Virus record (IMG/VR): IMGVR_UViG_3300006086_000017
Location: 1 to 36,005 of that record
DNA length: 36,005 nucleotides
DNA from: a virus
Strand: one strand, 5' to 3'
Under the pieces are notes generated by a model, which saw only the letters and a list, made by a program, of their open reading frames with translations, was not told where the DNA came from and ran no database searches. Position 1 is the stretch's first letter; every line of letters begins with the position of its first letter. The translations under genes and the position numbers were made by a program. Below are positions 1 through 6,899 of the stretch, in pieces.

Positions 1-519
1 CCCTTGAACAAAACAAACCTTCAAACTCAATTGAATAATTCTTTCAAGATTAACTTCCCAATCGAATCCCCCAAAAAAATCATTATCTAAAAGCATTAAA
101 TTTTTCCCTCCTTTTGGATTAATTAAGATTTCATCAATATTATTATAAACAAATGGTTTCCCTTCTTTTTTTGGTACACAACAAAATTTACAATTAAACC
201 TGCATCCTTTCATAGAAAAACCGAGATGATAATTACAATCAGGATATAATAAATATGATGGAGTTGTATTTTCTATTTCAATAGGAAGTTTGTTATAAAA
301 ATCTATGCCAGTTCCGCCTATAATAGCATTTGGAGGTAAATTAGGAATAGGAGTAAAAGAAAATAATTTACTTACATAAATTTTATCGTATTGATCATAA
401 AATAAAGATCCGCTATACCATTCAACATGATCTGCTTTTTTTTCATGATAACCAACGATTTTCATTAATGCTAAGTTTGGGTACTTCCCATCTAATTGCC
501 AAATTCCTATTTTAGACAT
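1..519 (-). CDS. Radical SAM domain protein, truncated by the left edge
   Basis: Open from an ATG at 519 to the window edge with no stop: 173 residues of a longer protein. Around residue 106 it carries CRFNCKFC, the CX3CX2C cluster that binds the [4Fe-4S] centre in radical SAM enzymes, preceded by 'LGFSMKGC', typical of the first strand of that barrel. The roughly 100 residues before it resemble the lead-in of B12-binding-type radical SAM proteins, but I cannot assign a substrate. The gene is visibly more AT-rich than the virion genes and has almost none of their GGATCC sites, which suggests separate acquisition. It lies last in the visible early operon, with a CAATTGT motif about 80 bases upstream. 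Related proteins of unknown role occur in other phages. Confidence 0.85.
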   Translation of the reverse strand, partial: MSKIGIWQLDGKYPNLALMKIVGYHEKKADHVEWYSGSLFYDQYDKIYVSKLFSFTPIPNLPPNAIIGGTGIDFYNKLPIEIENTTPSYLLYPDCNYHLGFSMKGCRFNCKFCCVPKKEGKPFVYNNIDEILINPKGGKNLMLLDNDFFGGFDWEVNLERIIQLSLKVCFVQG

Positions 520-595
520 GATTTTTTTGTTTTTATAGTTTATTAATAATTTCCACCTGCACCCAGGTTTTTTGTTCAAAAGTTTTTACATTTAA

Positions 596-608
596 TTACA
601 ATTGTGAA
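596..608 (-). promoter_or_regulatory. CAATTGT motif copy upstream of the radical SAM gene
   Basis: Reads TTCACAATTGTAA on the minus strand and overlaps the stop codon of the gene at 596-811. It is one of about ten copies of a near-palindromic motif found at unit starts in this window. The downstream TAnnTTTG element is poor here, so an operator role is as likely as a promoter. The following 541-590 stretch contains a small ACCTG/CAGGT hairpin. Confidence 0.45.
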
Positions 609-811
609 ACTTTTAAATAATTGTAGCTCGAAAGCATTTCATTAACCTCGGCTTGGATCCAGGCGTTTAAAAAAATATTGTTGGCCTCAATTCGGATTTG
701 AAATTTTATTAATTGGTCATAATCCGCAACATCTTTCGCGGGTACCAATTTTTCCAGGATTTCGATATGGCTATTAATTTGTTTCCGGATATATTCCAAT
801 TTTGTTTCCAT
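596..811 (-). CDS. Small early phage protein, unknown
   Basis: A 71-residue soluble, charged and probably helical protein starting METKLEYI, with no recognised domain. It lies in the minus-strand early operon between a short 33-residue frame and the radical SAM gene. Its last codons (VSQL stop) are formed by the CAATTGT motif, so the regulatory site for the next gene is embedded in this gene's 3' end. The ATG start has no competing upstream start and follows an AT-rich gap typical of Bacteroidota initiation regions. Function unknown; likely accessory. Confidence 0.55.
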   Translation of the reverse strand: METKLEYIRKQINSHIEILEKLVPAKDVADYDQLIKFQIRIEANNIFLNAWIQAEVNEMLSSYNYLKVSQL

Positions 812-857
812 AATTTTCGATTACGATTTTTAAAGATTGTTTCCTTTTTATTTCGGC

Positions 858-959
858 CTAGGCCCTAATACAGTCTTTCAGATAAAGACAATTGAAAGCG
901 TTTTTATAATACCTTTCAAGATCCTCGATCTCGATTTCAAGGGCCTCATATTCGCTCAT
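858..959 (-). CDS. Very short early frame, 33 residues
   Basis: An ATG at 959 opens a 33-codon frame (MSEYEALEIEIEDLERYYKN...) ending in TAG at 858. It fills an otherwise empty gap of about 180 bases between two small genes of the same strand. Its composition (acidic, helical, coiled-coil-like) resembles its neighbours, which is the only support. No recognised family. It could be a real microprotein or chance. Confidence 0.35.
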   Translation of the reverse strand: MSEYEALEIEIEDLERYYKNAFNCLYLKDCIRA

Positions 960-993
960 TTCTCAATATATTTTTGCGTAGGAATTGGTTTGC

Positions 994-1191
994 CTAAATA
1001 AACACAGTCGGACTATAAGAACTGGTTTCCTCCTGAATCTCTTCCTCTAATTGCTTTTCTTGAAGGATTAAAAGTTGATTTTCCAGGATCTTTTTAACGG
1101 TTGGGGAAATTTTGATTAAGCCCTCATCCGCCTTCTCTAATACTTCAATGGTATTGCGGAGCTTCGAATTAATAATTTCAGATCGAGTCAT
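994..1191 (-). CDS. Small early phage protein, unknown
   Basis: A 65-residue protein if started at the ATG at 1191 (MTRSEIINSKLR). A longer reading from 1218 needs a TTG start and overlaps the upstream gene further, so I prefer the ATG. It still overlaps the 3' end of the upstream gene by 14 bases, suggesting translational coupling. The protein is strongly helical and Glu/Lys-rich, with a probable coiled coil in its second half (ENQLLILQEKQLEEEIQEE). No recognised domain. Confidence 0.5.
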   Translation of the reverse strand: MTRSEIINSKLRNTIEVLEKADEGLIKISPTVKKILENQLLILQEKQLEEEIQEETSSYSPTVFI

Positions 1192-1681
1192 TTTCAAGAA
1201 TGAGTTTAAATTGTTCAATTAATTTATGAGGTGGTATTGTAGGGGAATTAAAAACGGAACGAAGTAATTTTAATTTGACAAATTGATCCTCAGAGGGTAG
1301 GCAGGAAAGCCTATTAAGTAAAGAGGAAAGGGTTTCAAAAGCTCGTTCAAAATCCGCCTCCTCAAATCGCTCTATTCGGTTTTTTAAAAAAGCGTTTCGC
1401 TCTTCTAAAAATTCGTTTTTGCCTTGAAGATCCTTATTAATAACCTTTTGAAGTGTAATTTCCGAGGAAAAATTATTATTTATTTCTTTTAATTTGTTAG
1501 TCGAAAATTCAAGCTCTTTTGCTTTAAGGTTTTCAATTACCTCTTTATTTAAAAACGTGAGCTTGTTAATCTTTTTATTTGCCTCTTGCAATTCAAGATT
1601 TTGCATATAATTCATATTTGACAACTCCTTAAACTCATTTTTTAAGGCTTCGTAAATTGATTTTTTTACTAATCCAATCAT
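1178..1681 (-). CDS. Coiled-coil early phage protein, unknown
   Basis: A 167-residue protein starting MIGLVKKSIYEALKNE. Nearly the whole length to about residue 110 is predicted helix with heptad-like Leu/Ile/Phe spacing and many Lys/Glu/Asn, so it is probably an elongated oligomer. The C-terminal part (PTIPPHKLIEQFKLILEN) looks like a short separate helix pair. It starts 1 base after the stop of the upstream gene and overlaps the downstream gene, so it is part of one operon. No catalytic motif and no family recognised. Confidence 0.6.
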   Translation of the reverse strand: MIGLVKKSIYEALKNEFKELSNMNYMQNLELQEANKKINKLTFLNKEVIENLKAKELEFSTNKLKEINNNFSSEITLQKVINKDLQGKNEFLEERNAFLKNRIERFEEADFERAFETLSSLLNRLSCLPSEDQFVKLKLLRSVFNSPTIPPHKLIEQFKLILENDSI

Positions 1682-1682
1682 T

Positions 1683-2213
1683 TTAAAGGGAGTTTAATTG
1701 AGTGAAAGCCGGAAAGTTTTTGACGAGAAAATCGTAACCGAAACAATGAAAGGCCGAATATTTGCCGATCTCAAAAATTTGCTCGTAGGAAATATGAATG
1801 GCTGGAAAGATCTTGGATCTTGCCTCCCAAATAGGAAGTATGTCAACGATAGATTTTATGACGTAATCCTCGTTTCCAGTCTGAGCGAAGGTTTTTTGAA
1901 AGGTGGTTACACCTTCTTTATAACCGGCCAAAAAACAGGATTGAAAATGATAGCCGTTTATCCAAATATCTTTATAGGTTTTCGTATCTGTAAAATGTAT
2001 CCATGTGGCATTAATCAATAAGGCCAATTCAGGACTAAAAATTTTTATTTTTACAGATTTCATAAGATCTACGTCAATAATGGACCATATATAAAAATCA
2101 TTGCTCTCAACAAAGCTTTTATATTTATCAAATCGATCGCCGTAATCTTTAAGGTATTGGCCAAAATTTATACTATATAAATCCCCTGGCCTAAATGAAT
2201 CCATATTATGCAT
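1683..2213 (-). CDS. Early phage protein, unknown, aromatic-rich
   Basis: A 176-residue soluble protein, unusually rich in Phe, Tyr and Trp, consistent with a compact globular fold. Two starts are possible: ATG at 2213 (MHNMDSF) or the second Met three codons in. The first overlaps the upstream gene's 3' end by 8 bases, so coupled translation is likely. I recognise no motif. It lies in the small-gene early operon, where phages often carry host-takeover or anti-defence genes, but nothing in the sequence shows such a role. Confidence 0.6.
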   Translation of the reverse strand: MHNMDSFRPGDLYSINFGQYLKDYGDRFDKYKSFVESNDFYIWSIIDVDLMKSVKIKIFSPELALLINATWIHFTDTKTYKDIWINGYHFQSCFLAGYKEGVTTFQKTFAQTGNEDYVIKSIVDILPIWEARSKIFPAIHISYEQIFEIGKYSAFHCFGYDFLVKNFPAFTQLNSL

Positions 2214-2397
2214 GACCGTCGGGTAATCTATTTTTTAAAACGGTTTTCTTCAATTCTAAAGCAATATGCTCGAAGGTTTCATTAAACCCTGGCCGGTTGT
2301 CCGATTGAATAAAAACTACCCGATCGCCAAGGTCGAGTCTTAATTCTCCCCATTTATTTATAAAGGAGGTTTTGGATAGGTTTGATAATAATAACAT
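2206..2397 (-). CDS. Small early phage protein, unknown
   Basis: A 63-residue protein starting MLLLSNLSKTSFINKW. It has a short beta-rich middle (RLDLGDRVVFIQSD) and a helical, basic C-terminus. It overlaps the downstream 176-residue gene by 8 bases, as coupled phage genes often do. Upstream, 2398-2573 is non-coding and contains tandem repeats and a CAATTGT motif, so this gene probably begins its own transcription unit. No family recognised. Confidence 0.5.
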   Translation of the reverse strand: MLLLSNLSKTSFINKWGELRLDLGDRVVFIQSDNRPGFNETFEHIALELKKTVLKNRLPDGHA

Positions 2398-2507
2398 ATG
2401 TGATTTTTTAAGGTGAAAAATACAAGGTTGTAAATAGTCGATTTCCCCATCCTGGACAAGGTTTTCAGTTGTTTAGATTTCGTTATTACATAGGCGTTCT
2501 ACTCTTG

Positions 2508-2551
2508 TTATACGTTTGTTATACAAATATTATACAAATATTCACAATTGC
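2508..2551. repeat. Tandem 11-bp repeats next to a CAATTGT motif
   Basis: The plus strand reads TTATACGTTTG, TTATACAAATA, TTATACAAATA end to end (2508-2540), followed directly by TTCACAATTGC (2541-2551). The second and third units are identical and the first is degenerate. An 11-bp period is one helical turn, so a protein could occupy the same face repeatedly. On the minus strand the motif reads CAATTGT, five bases, then TTTGT, the same spacing as at other copies. This is probably the control region for the genes at 2397 and leftward. Confidence 0.5.
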
Positions 2552-2573
2552 AAAGTTTTAAAGAAAAAAAATT

Positions 2574-2897
2574 TTACTTGTGAACTTCTTCCTTTTGGAT
2601 GAGGCTTTCGATAATGCCTCGGTTTCGATCCATAAAGACGGAAACGAAATTCATTTTAACAGGGAAAGAATAGGTATGTTCCCATTTTAATAGGTCATAC
2701 CCCATACAGATATTTAGGATCCCGAAATAAGAATCGGGCTTAAATTCTCCGAGCTTTATTTCGGAAAGTAGGAATTCCCAAAACATTACAAGATCTACGC
2801 GAACCGAATAAAGAACCGGAGTATTGTTTACCTCAATCGATAAGGAAAGGTAATCCAGTTCCGGAGAAATCAAGTACGCTTTAAGGTTGAGGTTCAT
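2574..2897 (-). CDS. First gene of the leftward early operon, unknown
   Basis: A 107-residue protein starting MNLNLKAYLISPELDYLS. It alternates beta-like segments (LSLSIEVNNTPVLYSVRV) with a Trp/Phe-rich helix (MFWEFLLSEIKL). No recognised domain, signal peptide or membrane segment. It is the first gene read leftward from the divergent control region opposite the repressor, the position of cro-like or early regulators in temperate phages. It does not look like a helix-turn-helix protein, so I make no functional claim. Confidence 0.6.
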   Translation of the reverse strand: MNLNLKAYLISPELDYLSLSIEVNNTPVLYSVRVDLVMFWEFLLSEIKLGEFKPDSYFGILNICMGYDLLKWEHTYSFPVKMNFVSVFMDRNRGIIESLIQKEEVHK

Positions 2898-3207
2898 TTT
2901 TTATAATTCCCGATTCTTAAAATTAGTTTTATTTACAATACTTCGCATTAGTGAAGTTCGGCAAACCGTTAAAACACCTTTTTTTATAGGTTTATTCACC
3001 GTTTGCAATTCGCTTTTTACTAAATTTTGTATATGGATAATTTTCAAATCGCAACAAATATTAACGAGAACCAATATCTAAATTTATTTATTAAAGAAAA
3101 ATTCTTTTTAATTAATTTGTAACGAAACCTAGATCTATAACCAATTTGATACACATTCGTTTGATATAGCCTAGTTTTTGTATTTTTAGCCAAAACCCTT
3201 ATCTATT
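2898..3207. promoter_or_regulatory. Divergent control region between early operon and repressor
   Basis: 310 bases without a convincing gene between divergent units. It contains an imperfect inverted repeat, CTAGATCTATA (from about 3129) against TATAGCCTAG (3165-3173). Between these arms lies a pair of TTTGATA repeats (3145-3151 and 3160-3166, 15 bases apart). Further left are inverted copies GCAAAC (2961-2966) and GTTTGC (3001-3006). A TAGTTTTTG element at 3172-3180 resembles the Bacteroidota -7 box (TAnnTTTG) and lies about 30 bases before the repressor ATG. This layout is what one expects of a lysogeny switch; actual operators are inferred. Confidence 0.5.
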
Positions 3208-3663
3208 ATGAAAGCATCCGACAATGTGGATTACAAGTCCATTATTGGGCAAAGAGTAAAAGACTTTCGATCTTTTATCGGAAAAACACAATTACAAATC
3301 AAAGAAGAGGCCGAACAAATCGGTATTAAATTCGAACCAACTTTCTTATCCATGGTTGAAAATGGCCGGCGGGATTGTCATCCCCTTGTTTTCGTAGCTT
3401 TTCACCTTCTATACAATGCCAATATTGATTATTTCTTTAGCGGACGCGGAACCTTTATTTCCGATTATCCAGGCAAGAATAAAAATACGGATAGGACTAT
3501 CGAAGAAATCGTTCGGGAAATCGAAGTTCTCTTCCAAACCACCAACCAACTTCAAAACCAAATTAATCTTCTTACCGGTATTTTCAACAATCAAAAAGAG
3601 GCTTTAAACAAACTAATTCTCCCTATAAACGAGGCTATGGGGGAAAAAGTTGGCAAAAAGTAA
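3208..3663 (+). CDS. XRE-family helix-turn-helix repressor
   Basis: A 151-residue protein. Residues 13-80 form a lambda-repressor/XRE-type HTH: 'IGQRVKDFRSFIGKTQLQI', then 'FLSMVENGRRDCHPLVFVAF', the recognition region and following helix of this fold. The C-terminal part (95-140) is a coiled coil (EEIVREIEVLFQTTNQLQ), probably for dimerisation, with no S24 peptidase domain, so RecA-triggered self-cleavage is unlikely. It is followed by the integrase on the same strand and faces the early operon, the position of a CI-type maintenance repressor. Its TAA stop lies inside a CAATTGT motif oriented against the gene. Confidence 0.8.
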   Translation: MKASDNVDYKSIIGQRVKDFRSFIGKTQLQIKEEAEQIGIKFEPTFLSMVENGRRDCHPLVFVAFHLLYNANIDYFFSGRGTFISDYPGKNKNTDRTIEEIVREIEVLFQTTNQLQNQINLLTGIFNNQKEALNKLILPINEAMGEKVGKK

Positions 3664-3673
3664 CAATTGTGTA
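3654..3673 (-). promoter_or_regulatory. CAATTGT motif oriented antisense to the repressor
   Basis: On the minus strand: ACACAATTGT, TACT, TTTTG. This matches the core plus TAnnTTTG-like layout seen before phage operons, but points leftward into the 3' end of the repressor gene. If active it would make an antisense transcript across the repressor and toward the early operon. The plus-strand reading lacks the TTTG element. Activity is inferred from the pattern only. Confidence 0.4.
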
Positions 3674-3890
3674 CTAGACAAAAAACGGACAAATCGTCCA
3701 AATTCTCCATTTTAAAACCTTGTTTTTCGCTTGTTTTCCAGGATTTCAACCTCAAAAATATCCCGTCAAGAGTCTGTTGCTCTCCCTATACAAATTTAAC
3801 TTACTTATTATTAATACCTTATAATTTTATACAGACAAAATAAAGACAAAGTTTTCCAAATTTTACATATTTGGGAGCCTTGCCCTTATT
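3674..3890. other. Gap between repressor and integrase
   Basis: No gene is seen in these 217 bases. There is a weak GGAC/GTCC hairpin near 3688-3700 and an AT-rich stretch before the integrase ATG. I cannot identify a promoter or an attachment core with confidence. Since integrase genes often lie beside attP, this gap and the 5091-5127 gap are the natural candidates. Confidence 0.3.
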
Positions 3891-5090
3891 ATGAATAAAT
3901 TTAAGTTTACCATTCCGGAGATCTATATTCCCCGTAAAGGATCCCGTAATATTCCCGATCTGTCTCGTCCCTGGTTTGTCTTTTACCATTTCCAGGATCC
4001 GGCTACCGGTAAAATGAAACGATTTAAAGTATATGAAGGTATTAATCGATATAAGAACCTTTCCGATCGGCTTAGTTTTGCTAAGGAACTACAAAAAGCG
4101 ATCAAGGACCTATTACTTATCCATGGCTTTAATCCTTTTTCCAAGGATAACAAAATGGAGGAGGAGTTATCTTTGGTTCCTTTTGCCGTCGAAACGTATC
4201 TTAAGTATCAAGCGAATCGTATAACCGAATCAAGCTACTCAATACTTAGGTCCAGGCTAACGACTTTCGTAAAGTACCTGGAAACAAAATATCCTGATAT
4301 AGCAATTAATAAGGTCTCGACGAAAATTATTTTAGAGTTCCTGGATTACTTGGTATCCTCCGGTAAGGTTAAAGCGGGCAAAACCGTGAACTTATATCGA
4401 GGGTTTTTATCGGGATTCTTTAACTACTTACTATCCCTGGAAGATCCGGACCTCATCAAGATTAACCCTGTCCTTAGAATCGAGCGGAGGAAAACCATCA
4501 AGCAAGGAAATAGGCCCTATACGGACAAGGAGTTTGACTCAATTTTAGCCTATACAAACGATAATAATATTCAATTGAATAGAATGATAAGGTTTATATA
4601 TTATTCTTGCCTACGTCCAGGGAAAGAGGCTCGTTTATGCCAAATAAAGCATATTGAGATTCACCCTAAAGGAAACAGGATTTTAATACCGGCCTTAAAT
4701 TCTAAGACGGGCCGGATCCTTGGCGAGAATCAATATATTCCCCTGGATACATTTTTATATGAAATGCTCGACAAGGAAATGAATATCTTCTCCTATCCTC
4801 CGGACTACTATATTTTTTCTACCGATGGTACCCCTGGACCTCATCCGGTGAATATAAATTATTGGTCGAAACCCTTTCAGAAAATGAGGCAAGATCTTGG
4901 TTTGTCTCCGGAAAATACCCTTTACTCCGCCAAGCATACGCGTTGTTGTCATCTATTTTTAGACGGAGAGCCATTCGAACGGATCCGGCAATTAACCCGC
5001 CATTCTAATAATGCCATCCTCCAGGACTATTTGAAAGGCCTTGGGCTTATGATCTCGGAAACGGTTACGTTTAAGTCGAGAAGGGTATAA
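3891..5090 (+). CDS. int: Tyrosine-family site-specific integrase
   Basis: A 399-residue recombinase that would insert and excise the phage at att sites. Residues 90-190 are the SAM-like core-binding domain; 205-395 are the catalytic domain. Visible active-site residues are R242 (SCLRPGKEARL), K272 (NSKTGR), H371 (LTRHSNN) and nucleophile Y380 (LQDYLK), with the usual 9-residue H-to-Y spacing. The box normally read as HxxR is Y345-S-A-K348-H-T, a variant I know from Bacteroidota phage and transposon recombinases ('YSxKHT'). It follows the repressor on the plus strand and converges on the lysis module, separated by a hairpin. The length is typical for this group. Confidence 0.93.
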   Translation: MNKFKFTIPEIYIPRKGSRNIPDLSRPWFVFYHFQDPATGKMKRFKVYEGINRYKNLSDRLSFAKELQKAIKDLLLIHGFNPFSKDNKMEEELSLVPFAVETYLKYQANRITESSYSILRSRLTTFVKYLETKYPDIAINKVSTKIILEFLDYLVSSGKVKAGKTVNLYRGFLSGFFNYLLSLEDPDLIKINPVLRIERRKTIKQGNRPYTDKEFDSILAYTNDNNIQLNRMIRFIYYSCLRPGKEARLCQIKHIEIHPKGNRILIPALNSKTGRILGENQYIPLDTFLYEMLDKEMNIFSYPPDYYIFSTDGTPGPHPVNINYWSKPFQKMRQDLGLSPENTLYSAKHTRCCHLFLDGEPFERIRQLTRHSNNAILQDYLKGLGLMISETVTFKSRRV

Positions 5091-5092
5091 AT

Positions 5093-5125
5093 AAAAAAAG
5101 AGGCTTATGGCCCCTTTAATTTTTT
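5093..5125. terminator. Convergent bidirectional terminator
   Basis: AAAGAGGC (5097-5104) pairs with GCCCCTTT (5110-5117), with one mismatch, over a 5-base loop. A-runs precede it and T-runs follow it, so it can act on both strands. It lies exactly between the stop codons of the plus-strand integrase and the minus-strand lysis operon. Confidence 0.7.
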
Positions 5126-5127
5126 AT

Positions 5128-5592
5128 CTATCTTGCATTGGGCCGGTTGGTTGGCACCTCTCTAAAAGGGAAATGCCTCTTGATAACCTCATCCTCCAAG
5201 TTTTCGGTATAGGTTCTATTATTAGAATCCTTCATCGGCTCGTTGCTGAGAATGGATCCCTTTTGCCTTTCTTCAAACTCTTTAAAATCCGAGGACAAAG
5301 GCTTTTTGAATTCTTGCTCCCTTAGATAAGGGTTTACATAGTCGCTCTCGTATTTCTTAATTTTATCAGCCAACTTTTCTCGTTCTCGTATTTCCTCAGT
5401 CCATTTTTTTAAATACCTTTTTTGGCTCTGAAAAAAATTATAGGCCCGTCGTTCTGCGGATAGTAGTTTTGTCTCAAGATCCTTGATAGTATATTTCTGA
5501 GAATCAATGACCCTTTCAAAATCGCAAATCGCAAATATTAAAAATAGCAAAAGAAGGATAATGGAAAAAATAGACAATAGTATAATATTCAT
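5128..5592 (-). CDS. Membrane-anchored coiled-coil protein, probable Rz-like spanin
   Basis: A 154-residue protein with one strong N-terminal membrane segment (residues 2-23: IILLSIFSIILLLLFLIF), then a long charged coiled coil (about 25-90) and a polar tail. This is the layout of inner-membrane spanins (Rz), which join inner and outer membranes and complete lysis of Gram-negative cells. It is the last gene of the lysis module, downstream of the holin candidate and lysozyme, where spanins usually lie. The assignment rests on topology and position, not on a sequence family. It overlaps the upstream gene by 4 bases (ATGA). Confidence 0.6.
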   Translation of the reverse strand: MNIILLSIFSIILLLLFLIFAICDFERVIDSQKYTIKDLETKLLSAERRAYNFFQSQKRYLKKWTEEIREREKLADKIKKYESDYVNPYLREQEFKKPLSSDFKEFEERQKGSILSNEPMKDSNNRTYTENLEDEVIKRHFPFREVPTNRPNAR

Positions 5593-6152
5593 AGCTTAAG
5601 TTTTGGAAGGGTTGGGATTGGAATATTGGCCTCTAATTGATTGATTTTTACTGGATCTTTCTTTTTAATATTTGGCCGAATGACATACCAATAAAGAGCC
5701 AGGATCCAAACAAATACGACGATTAACCAAACATACCAAGGGATATTCCGCCCAATAGTAGAATCCTTTTTGACGGCCATATTCTTAAAAAGTGAATCGA
5801 CTTTCTTGGAGGAAACTCGGTTTATAACCTTAGTGGATCCGGTATCCTTATACACATACACCGTTCTAATACTATCATAAGGAACCTTTACGTAAACCAT
5901 AATCTTTTTGCCCTGGATGTATTTGGTAACCGTATCGATCCGGAATTTTATTTCGGTTTGAGTAATTTTTCCCGTGAGTTTATTAAAAACCGAAACCGAT
6001 CTTAAGCTATCAAATTCTGCAAGCTTTAAATGGCCTACGGATTTATTTCGATCCGTTACCTTGCAACCAAAACAGAATAGGATCAAGGCTATCGAAAGCA
6101 ATAGGCATAGAATCAATAAGGCTCTAATACCTAAATATCCGGCCTTTTTCAT
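5589..6152 (-). CDS. Two-segment membrane protein of the lysis module, unknown
   Basis: A 187-residue protein. Residues 8-28 form a hydrophobic segment ending in CFGC, which could be a loose lipobox. Residues 40-130 are a beta-rich extracytoplasmic region (KITQTEIKFRIDTVTKYI). About 138-158 is a second membrane helix (WYVWLIVVFVWILALYWYV), followed by a basic tail. With the spanin candidate downstream (4-base overlap) and lysozyme upstream it is probably part of envelope disruption, perhaps as partner spanin or accessory holin. No family recognised; the second helix argues against a simple outer-membrane lipoprotein. Confidence 0.55.
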   Translation of the reverse strand: MKKAGYLGIRALLILCLLLSIALILFCFGCKVTDRNKSVGHLKLAEFDSLRSVSVFNKLTGKITQTEIKFRIDTVTKYIQGKKIMVYVKVPYDSIRTVYVYKDTGSTKVINRVSSKKVDSLFKNMAVKKDSTIGRNIPWYVWLIVVFVWILALYWYVIRPNIKKKDPVKINQLEANIPIPTLPKLKL

Positions 6153-6433
6153 TGGACCGGAGGCGTGGTAATAGCCGGCTCTGTACCTGGTAAGGTATTG
6201 GTCTTGCTCTGAGAAATAGCGACTAAAGTAGATCCGGCGACTACGGTTACGTGATAAGCCGTTAACCCAAAAAGATGAGGGATCTTAATATTAACCAAAA
6301 AATCTTTCAAGGCTTCTCCCTCGGTATGTAGCCAAATAAGAGAGCCTACGACGGTATTCCGGACCCATTTCCAAGCAACCGGAGTTTCTTGAAAAATGCC
6401 TTTTAAAAAGGCTTGTAATGAAGTTGTTTTCAT
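6149..6433 (-). CDS. Small lysis-module protein, possible membrane protein
   Basis: A 94-residue protein from the ATG at 6433 (MKTTSLQAFLKGIF). A longer reading from 6481 overlaps the lysozyme gene and is less likely. Residues about 50-72 (HLFGLTAYHVTVVAGSTLVAI) form one moderately hydrophobic segment, followed by a Thr/Pro-rich tail. It begins 4 bases after the lysozyme stop and overlaps the next gene by 4 bases, so it is tightly coupled to lysis genes. It could be a holin-like or antiholin-like protein; the sequence alone does not decide. Confidence 0.5.
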   Translation of the reverse strand: MKTTSLQAFLKGIFQETPVAWKWVRNTVVGSLIWLHTEGEALKDFLVNIKIPHLFGLTAYHVTVVAGSTLVAISQSKTNTLPGTEPAITTPPVQ

Positions 6434-6437
6434 TGCT

Positions 6438-6899
6438 TTATTTTTTGAGAAAAAGATTAAATTCTTTATGGCGTCGGACAATTAGCTCCGGATCGTCTAT
6501 TCCGTTGTGGCGTCCCCAAGCAATCCAATGAGCTTCGATTAATTGAGGAGATTCCATTTTATTAATGGACTGCATTAATCCGGATCCGTGGAAATGGCCC
6601 CAACCGATATTGAAGATTAGAGAGGCAAGGGCATTAAATTGGTTTTGGTTTAATGGGGCTGTTACATACGAAACAATGCATCTTTCCGTAAGCCTTAAAT
6701 CAGCATCAAGCCAAGCGTCCACCTGCGTTTTGCTTATGGTATCCCCAACTTTAAAGCGAGACAATTCCGAGGTTTGCAGTTTGTGGCCTACGCCTCCGGT
6801 AAGAAAGCCGAACTTATCTCGATAGATTTGGTATTCGATCCCCTCTAAAGATTCGATAAATGCCTCGCCAGGCTTGTCTATGGTTAAGATCTTATCCAT
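6438..6899 (-). CDS. Endolysin, T4-type lysozyme (GH24 muramidase)
   Basis: A 153-residue enzyme expected to cut the MurNAc-GlcNAc bond of peptidoglycan at the end of infection. The catalytic trio is visible with T4 spacing: E19 (ESLEGIE), D28 (IYRDKFG) and T34 (LTGGVGH), 9 and 6 residues apart as in T4 lysozyme. The later 'LNQNQFNALASLIFNIGWG' is the conserved helix of the family. There is no signal peptide, so export depends on a holin. Length is normal for the family. It overlaps the upstream holin candidate by 8 bases. Confidence 0.93.
   Translation of the reverse strand: MDKILTIDKPGEAFIESLEGIEYQIYRDKFGFLTGGVGHKLQTSELSRFKVGDTISKTQVDAWLDADLRLTERCIVSYVTAPLNQNQFNALASLIFNIGWGHFHGSGLMQSINKMESPQLIEAHWIAWGRHNGIDDPELIVRRHKEFNLFLKK

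Noticed and set aside
541-590. Hairpin ACCTG/CAGGT followed by T-run on plus strand as a terminator
   Set aside because: The stem is only 5 bp and no plus-strand transcript is expected here.
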